The notes under the pieces were generated by a model, which saw only the letters and a list, made by a program, of their open reading frames with translations, had not been told where the DNA came from and ran no database searches. DNA of 64,000 nucleotides from contig VXRD01000022.1 of the NCBI GenBank assembly GCA_009838845.1, positions 68,072 to 132,071 of the forward strand, in the 5' to 3' direction. This DNA is from Gemmatimonadota bacterium. Lineage in GTDB: Bacteria; Latescibacterota; UBA2968. Shown here in pieces: positions 61,797 to 64,000 of the stretch (positions are counted from its first letter, which is position 1; each line of letters starts with the position of its first letter). The translations under genes and the position numbers were made by a program.

Positions 61797-62426
61797 ATGA
61801 AACACCTGCGTAGATCTATCGTTATAGGCATCATAGCTCTGGTAGCTATGAACTTCCCCACCTCTATTTTCGGCCAGACCACAATCGGCATTCGGGGTGG
61901 CATGAGTCGGGCGTCTGCAAGTGGGAACTTTGATGGCGCAGATGTGGATGCGCGAACCGGCATCAAACTCGGTGCTTCTGCGACTATCCCAATACAGGAC
62001 AAATTCAGCCTTCGACTCGGTGGCGACTATGTGCAGAAGGGTTACGGTCTTAGTGCAAATTTAGAGGGTCTTAGTATCAGTGCAGATGTAAGTTTGGATT
62101 ACATCGAGCTTTCGGGCCTGGGTGTCGTCAACCTCACGCCGCCCGAGAGCGCAGCTTCTGTGTATGTGCTTGCCGGACCGGCGATGGGGATCAATGTCAA
62201 GTGCGAAGCCGCAGGTGAGGATTGCGGTGATGATGGAGATGGACCAAAGACCACGGACCTTGGTATTACAGGAGGGATCGGTACTGAGATGGCGATGTCC
62301 GAAGGAATGACATTCTCAGTCGAGTTACTGTACACTTTGGGGATCCTATCGATTGCCGAAGGAGAGGATGTTAAGAACCGAGCCATTGCTCTCCAGATCG
62401 GTGTCGGTTTTCCTATCGGAAAATAG
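61797..62426 (+). CDS. Small outer-membrane beta-barrel protein
   Basis: This 209-residue protein has a signal peptide (MKHLRRSIVIGIIALVAMNFPTSIFGQ) and a porin-like barrel of about eight strands (IGIRGGMSRASASG, FSLRLGGDYVQKGYGL, IALQIGVGFPIGK). An acidic loop (GEDCGDDGDGPK) with two cysteines (Cys around 140 and 147) may form a disulfide or bind calcium. AAAGGAGTTGCAGCT precedes the ATG. It resembles the outer-membrane beta-barrel family of FCB bacteria. Confidence 0.85.
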   Translation: MKHLRRSIVIGIIALVAMNFPTSIFGQTTIGIRGGMSRASASGNFDGADVDARTGIKLGASATIPIQDKFSLRLGGDYVQKGYGLSANLEGLSISADVSLDYIELSGLGVVNLTPPESAASVYVLAGPAMGINVKCEAAGEDCGDDGDGPKTTDLGITGGIGTEMAMSEGMTFSVELLYTLGILSIAEGEDVKNRAIALQIGVGFPIGK

Positions 62427-62441
62427 TGACAGGCAAAATTT

Positions 62442-62485
62442 AAAAAAGGCGATCCATTATGCAATGGATTTGGATCGCCTTTTTG
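62442..62485. terminator. Terminator after the barrel gene, possibly bidirectional
   Basis: GGCGATCCA (62448-62456) and TGGATCGCC (62471-62479) form a nine-pair stem with flanking A and T tracts on the two sides. Confidence 0.85.
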
Positions 62486-63444
62486 TAAATATCAATCACT
62501 CAGGCGCGCCACAATTCACCGTAGATATTAACTTCAAAATCGGACACTTTATTGATAAATTTCCGACCTGCAAAAATCATAAGTCTCTATAATACGATTT
62601 ATAGAATTGTCAATTTTTTTGAAACTTTATACGGGACAAAGCGTGAGAAACGGAACAGAGGCAGATGGCAAAGTTGGCAGACAAACCCTATCGCGCCTTT
62701 CCTACCATATCAGCAGCGTTGTCGCTTTTTTCGTATCCTTTCGGGAGGGAATTGCCACGATCAATAATGTGAACGGTCTTTTTTAAGCTGTTGGCAAACA
62801 AATATTTATGCAAATAGATCGAGGTTTGTAAGTCATTAAAACAAATCCTTACAAATCCAATTTGCAAAACTGTTCACACGGTTGGTCATGGCACTTTCTT
62901 TCAAATTCTTTCCCTTCGCGCTCGGCTTCACCAGTCTGCTGAGCCGGATATCCTCGTTTTACCCGTGGTCGCTTTCCTCCCAGACCAGCAGTTGTTCCCC
63001 TTCTCTGGATAGTTCTGAAAGCGATCGTGCAGTATCCTCTCTCGATGTACCTCCCAATCACGCTGTTTTCCTTCAGATTTTCCGCATAGATATTCCAGGC
63101 ATGTACCACATGGACTTGTCTCGTGATGACTCTACACGGGACAGGTCTATGCGGTATATCAGCGGTATTTCTGCGTGTATTGAATCCGATGTAACTCAGT
63201 GCATCGTGGCAAGAAGCGCATATCGATTTTGCTATCGTCATTGCGAAGTAATCCACAGGTGAACCTAACTGGACTACTGACTCCGCAGAGCCTGCCCTTG
63301 CATGCTTTAAGCAAGGGAATGACGGCAATCGATATGAAATACGCCCTGATGTAACTCAGAGTGTTTGCAAAGGATCTGATGCAGGCGATGTATTGCCCAA
63401 TGCCCGGTCTCTTTCATAGCCAAATTCAACAATGCGGGGGATAT
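62486..63444. other. Intergenic region of about 960 bases without a convincing gene
   Basis: Only overlapping frames on both strands are open here, without ribosome sites or recognised domains. A hairpin is present at 62825-62855 (TTTGTAAG and CTTACAAA, eight pairs). From 63188 a repeat element follows. No RNA gene could be recognised. A small regulatory RNA cannot be excluded. Confidence 0.5.
63188..63359. repeat. Palindromic repeat element with flanking direct repeats
   Basis: GATGTAACTCAG occurs at 63188-63199 and again at 63348-63359. Between them ATATCGATT (63220-63228) faces AATCGATAT (63327-63335), CGTCATT (63236-63242) faces AATGACG (63318-63324), and an inner CTTGC/GCAAG stem lies at 63296-63315. 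The CGTCATTGCGA..AATGACGG ends recall a class of palindromic repeats known from several bacterial phyla. The flanking direct repeats could be target-site duplications. Confidence 0.6.
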
Positions 63445-64000
63445 ATGGACAAGCAGAAAATTCTGATTGTAGATCAGGAGCCACTCGTAATCTCAGCACT
63501 TGAAAGATTCCTGAGAGACAAATCGTATGAAATATTTACTGCGGAAAATGGGCACAAAAGCCTTGAAATTTTGCACAAGGAGAAAATTGACCTCGCTGTG
63601 GTTGAGGCACAGGTAGAGGATATGGATGGGATAACACTGCTGACGCATGTGCAGGCAGAGAAAATTCAGACAGCTATACTGATCATGACGAGTTTGGGAT
63701 CCGCAGAATTGGGCGAGCAACTGATCAAGGCCGGTGCCGTGAGTGTACTTGATAAACCCATAGCGCGAGATAGATTTTTGACCAAAGTAAAAAGATATAT
63801 GCCATCACAGTATATATGGAAAGACCGGTTGGAATCATTTTTGGAAGATAATTACAGCAATCCAGACCTGAAATTTGAAGACATCATGTACTATTTCAAG
63901 TTTTCTAAGACCTATGGATATGAATTGTTCAAAAAATATTTTGGCGAATCATTCAGGATGTGCCTGCGGAATGTGCGCCTAACAAAGGCTGAAGAAGCGT
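63445..64000 (+). CDS. Response regulator with degenerate receiver and AraC-type helix-turn-helix (truncated by window edge)
   Basis: About 185 residues are seen; the frame runs off the window. The receiver begins KILIVDQEP, where Gln11 replaces the second pocket Asp. The phosphorylation position reads VVEAQVEDMDG, so Glu54 stands in place of Asp. The Ser/Thr (MTS) and Lys (DKPI) are kept. The C-terminus (FLEDNYSNPDLKFEDIMYYFKFSKTYGYELFKKYFG) is an AraC-type helix-turn-helix. Activity is probably phosphorylation-independent. GGGGG precedes ATG 63445. Confidence 0.82.
   Translation, partial: MDKQKILIVDQEPLVISALERFLRDKSYEIFTAENGHKSLEILHKEKIDLAVVEAQVEDMDGITLLTHVQAEKIQTAILIMTSLGSAELGEQLIKAGAVSVLDKPIARDRFLTKVKRYMPSQYIWKDRLESFLEDNYSNPDLKFEDIMYYFKFSKTYGYELFKKYFGESFRMCLRNVRLTKAEEA

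Noticed and set aside
62849..63328. 159-codon minus-strand frame and a 126-codon plus-strand frame over the same bases
   Set aside because: The two frames overlap each other and run into palindromic repeat sequence; neither has a ribosome site or a family match.

Overview
The window comes from an uncultured, free-living Gram-negative bacterium. It has outer-membrane beta-barrel proteins, a TonB-dependent receptor and a lipoprotein. Phytanoyl-CoA-type dioxygenases, a sulfatase, GH29 fucosidase, Gfo/Idh/MocA oxidoreductases, an EF-hand (dockerin-like) YVTN propeller and a PorV-like protein occur together, which best fits Poribacteria/Latescibacterota-like or other FCB-affiliated lineages. That placement is an inference from gene content; no rRNA gene is present.

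Positions 1-9600 hold the end of a mannonate dehydratase, tRNA-Leu(CAG), an EamA transporter and a cobalt-type nitrile hydratase operon (beta, alpha, activator). A minus-strand series follows: malate dehydrogenase, DSD1-type PLP enzyme, outer-membrane-associated protein, MFS transporter and sulfatase. Positions 9700-21800 carry TPR and propeller proteins, a TauE/SafE permease, a lipoprotein/PorV pair, a dioxygenase, a PabB-PabC fusion, a DegT aminotransferase, DUF445 and an M42 peptidase. Positions 21900-36800 carry an orphan RND pump, a paired M16 peptidase system whose active subunit is followed by an in-frame membrane anchor behind an amber stop, MsrA, and a sugar/dioxygenase operon ending in a TonB-dependent receptor.

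Positions 36784-52300 form a defence and accessory island. It holds a PD-(D/E)XK protein, a type I restriction system (hsdR-hsdM-hsdS), and a CBASS operon on the minus strand (patatin phospholipase, CD-NTase, stand-alone E2-like protein with a SEC-C-like tail). It also holds an XRE regulator with an ImmA/IrrE protease, a HigBA-type toxin-antitoxin pair, several single or broken antitoxins, a ClpP-fold SDH-type protease coupled to a 49-residue proline-rich peptide downstream of a TGTACT iteron array, and a Uma2 nuclease beside a remnant of a second copy. After manA, a DUF2357/PD-(D/E)XK nuclease without an AAA partner marks a possible outer edge.

Positions 53400-64000 return to housekeeping and signalling genes: HAD phosphatase, M3 oligopeptidase, MscS channel, a GAF histidine kinase with NarL-type regulator, a small outer-membrane barrel protein, and a truncated AraC-type response regulator whose receiver has Glu in place of the phospho-accepting Asp. 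Intergenic spaces carry several families of short repeats. The most distinctive are elements in which tandem heptamers or octamers form inverted arms around a unique core (near 8500, 16300 and 53440).
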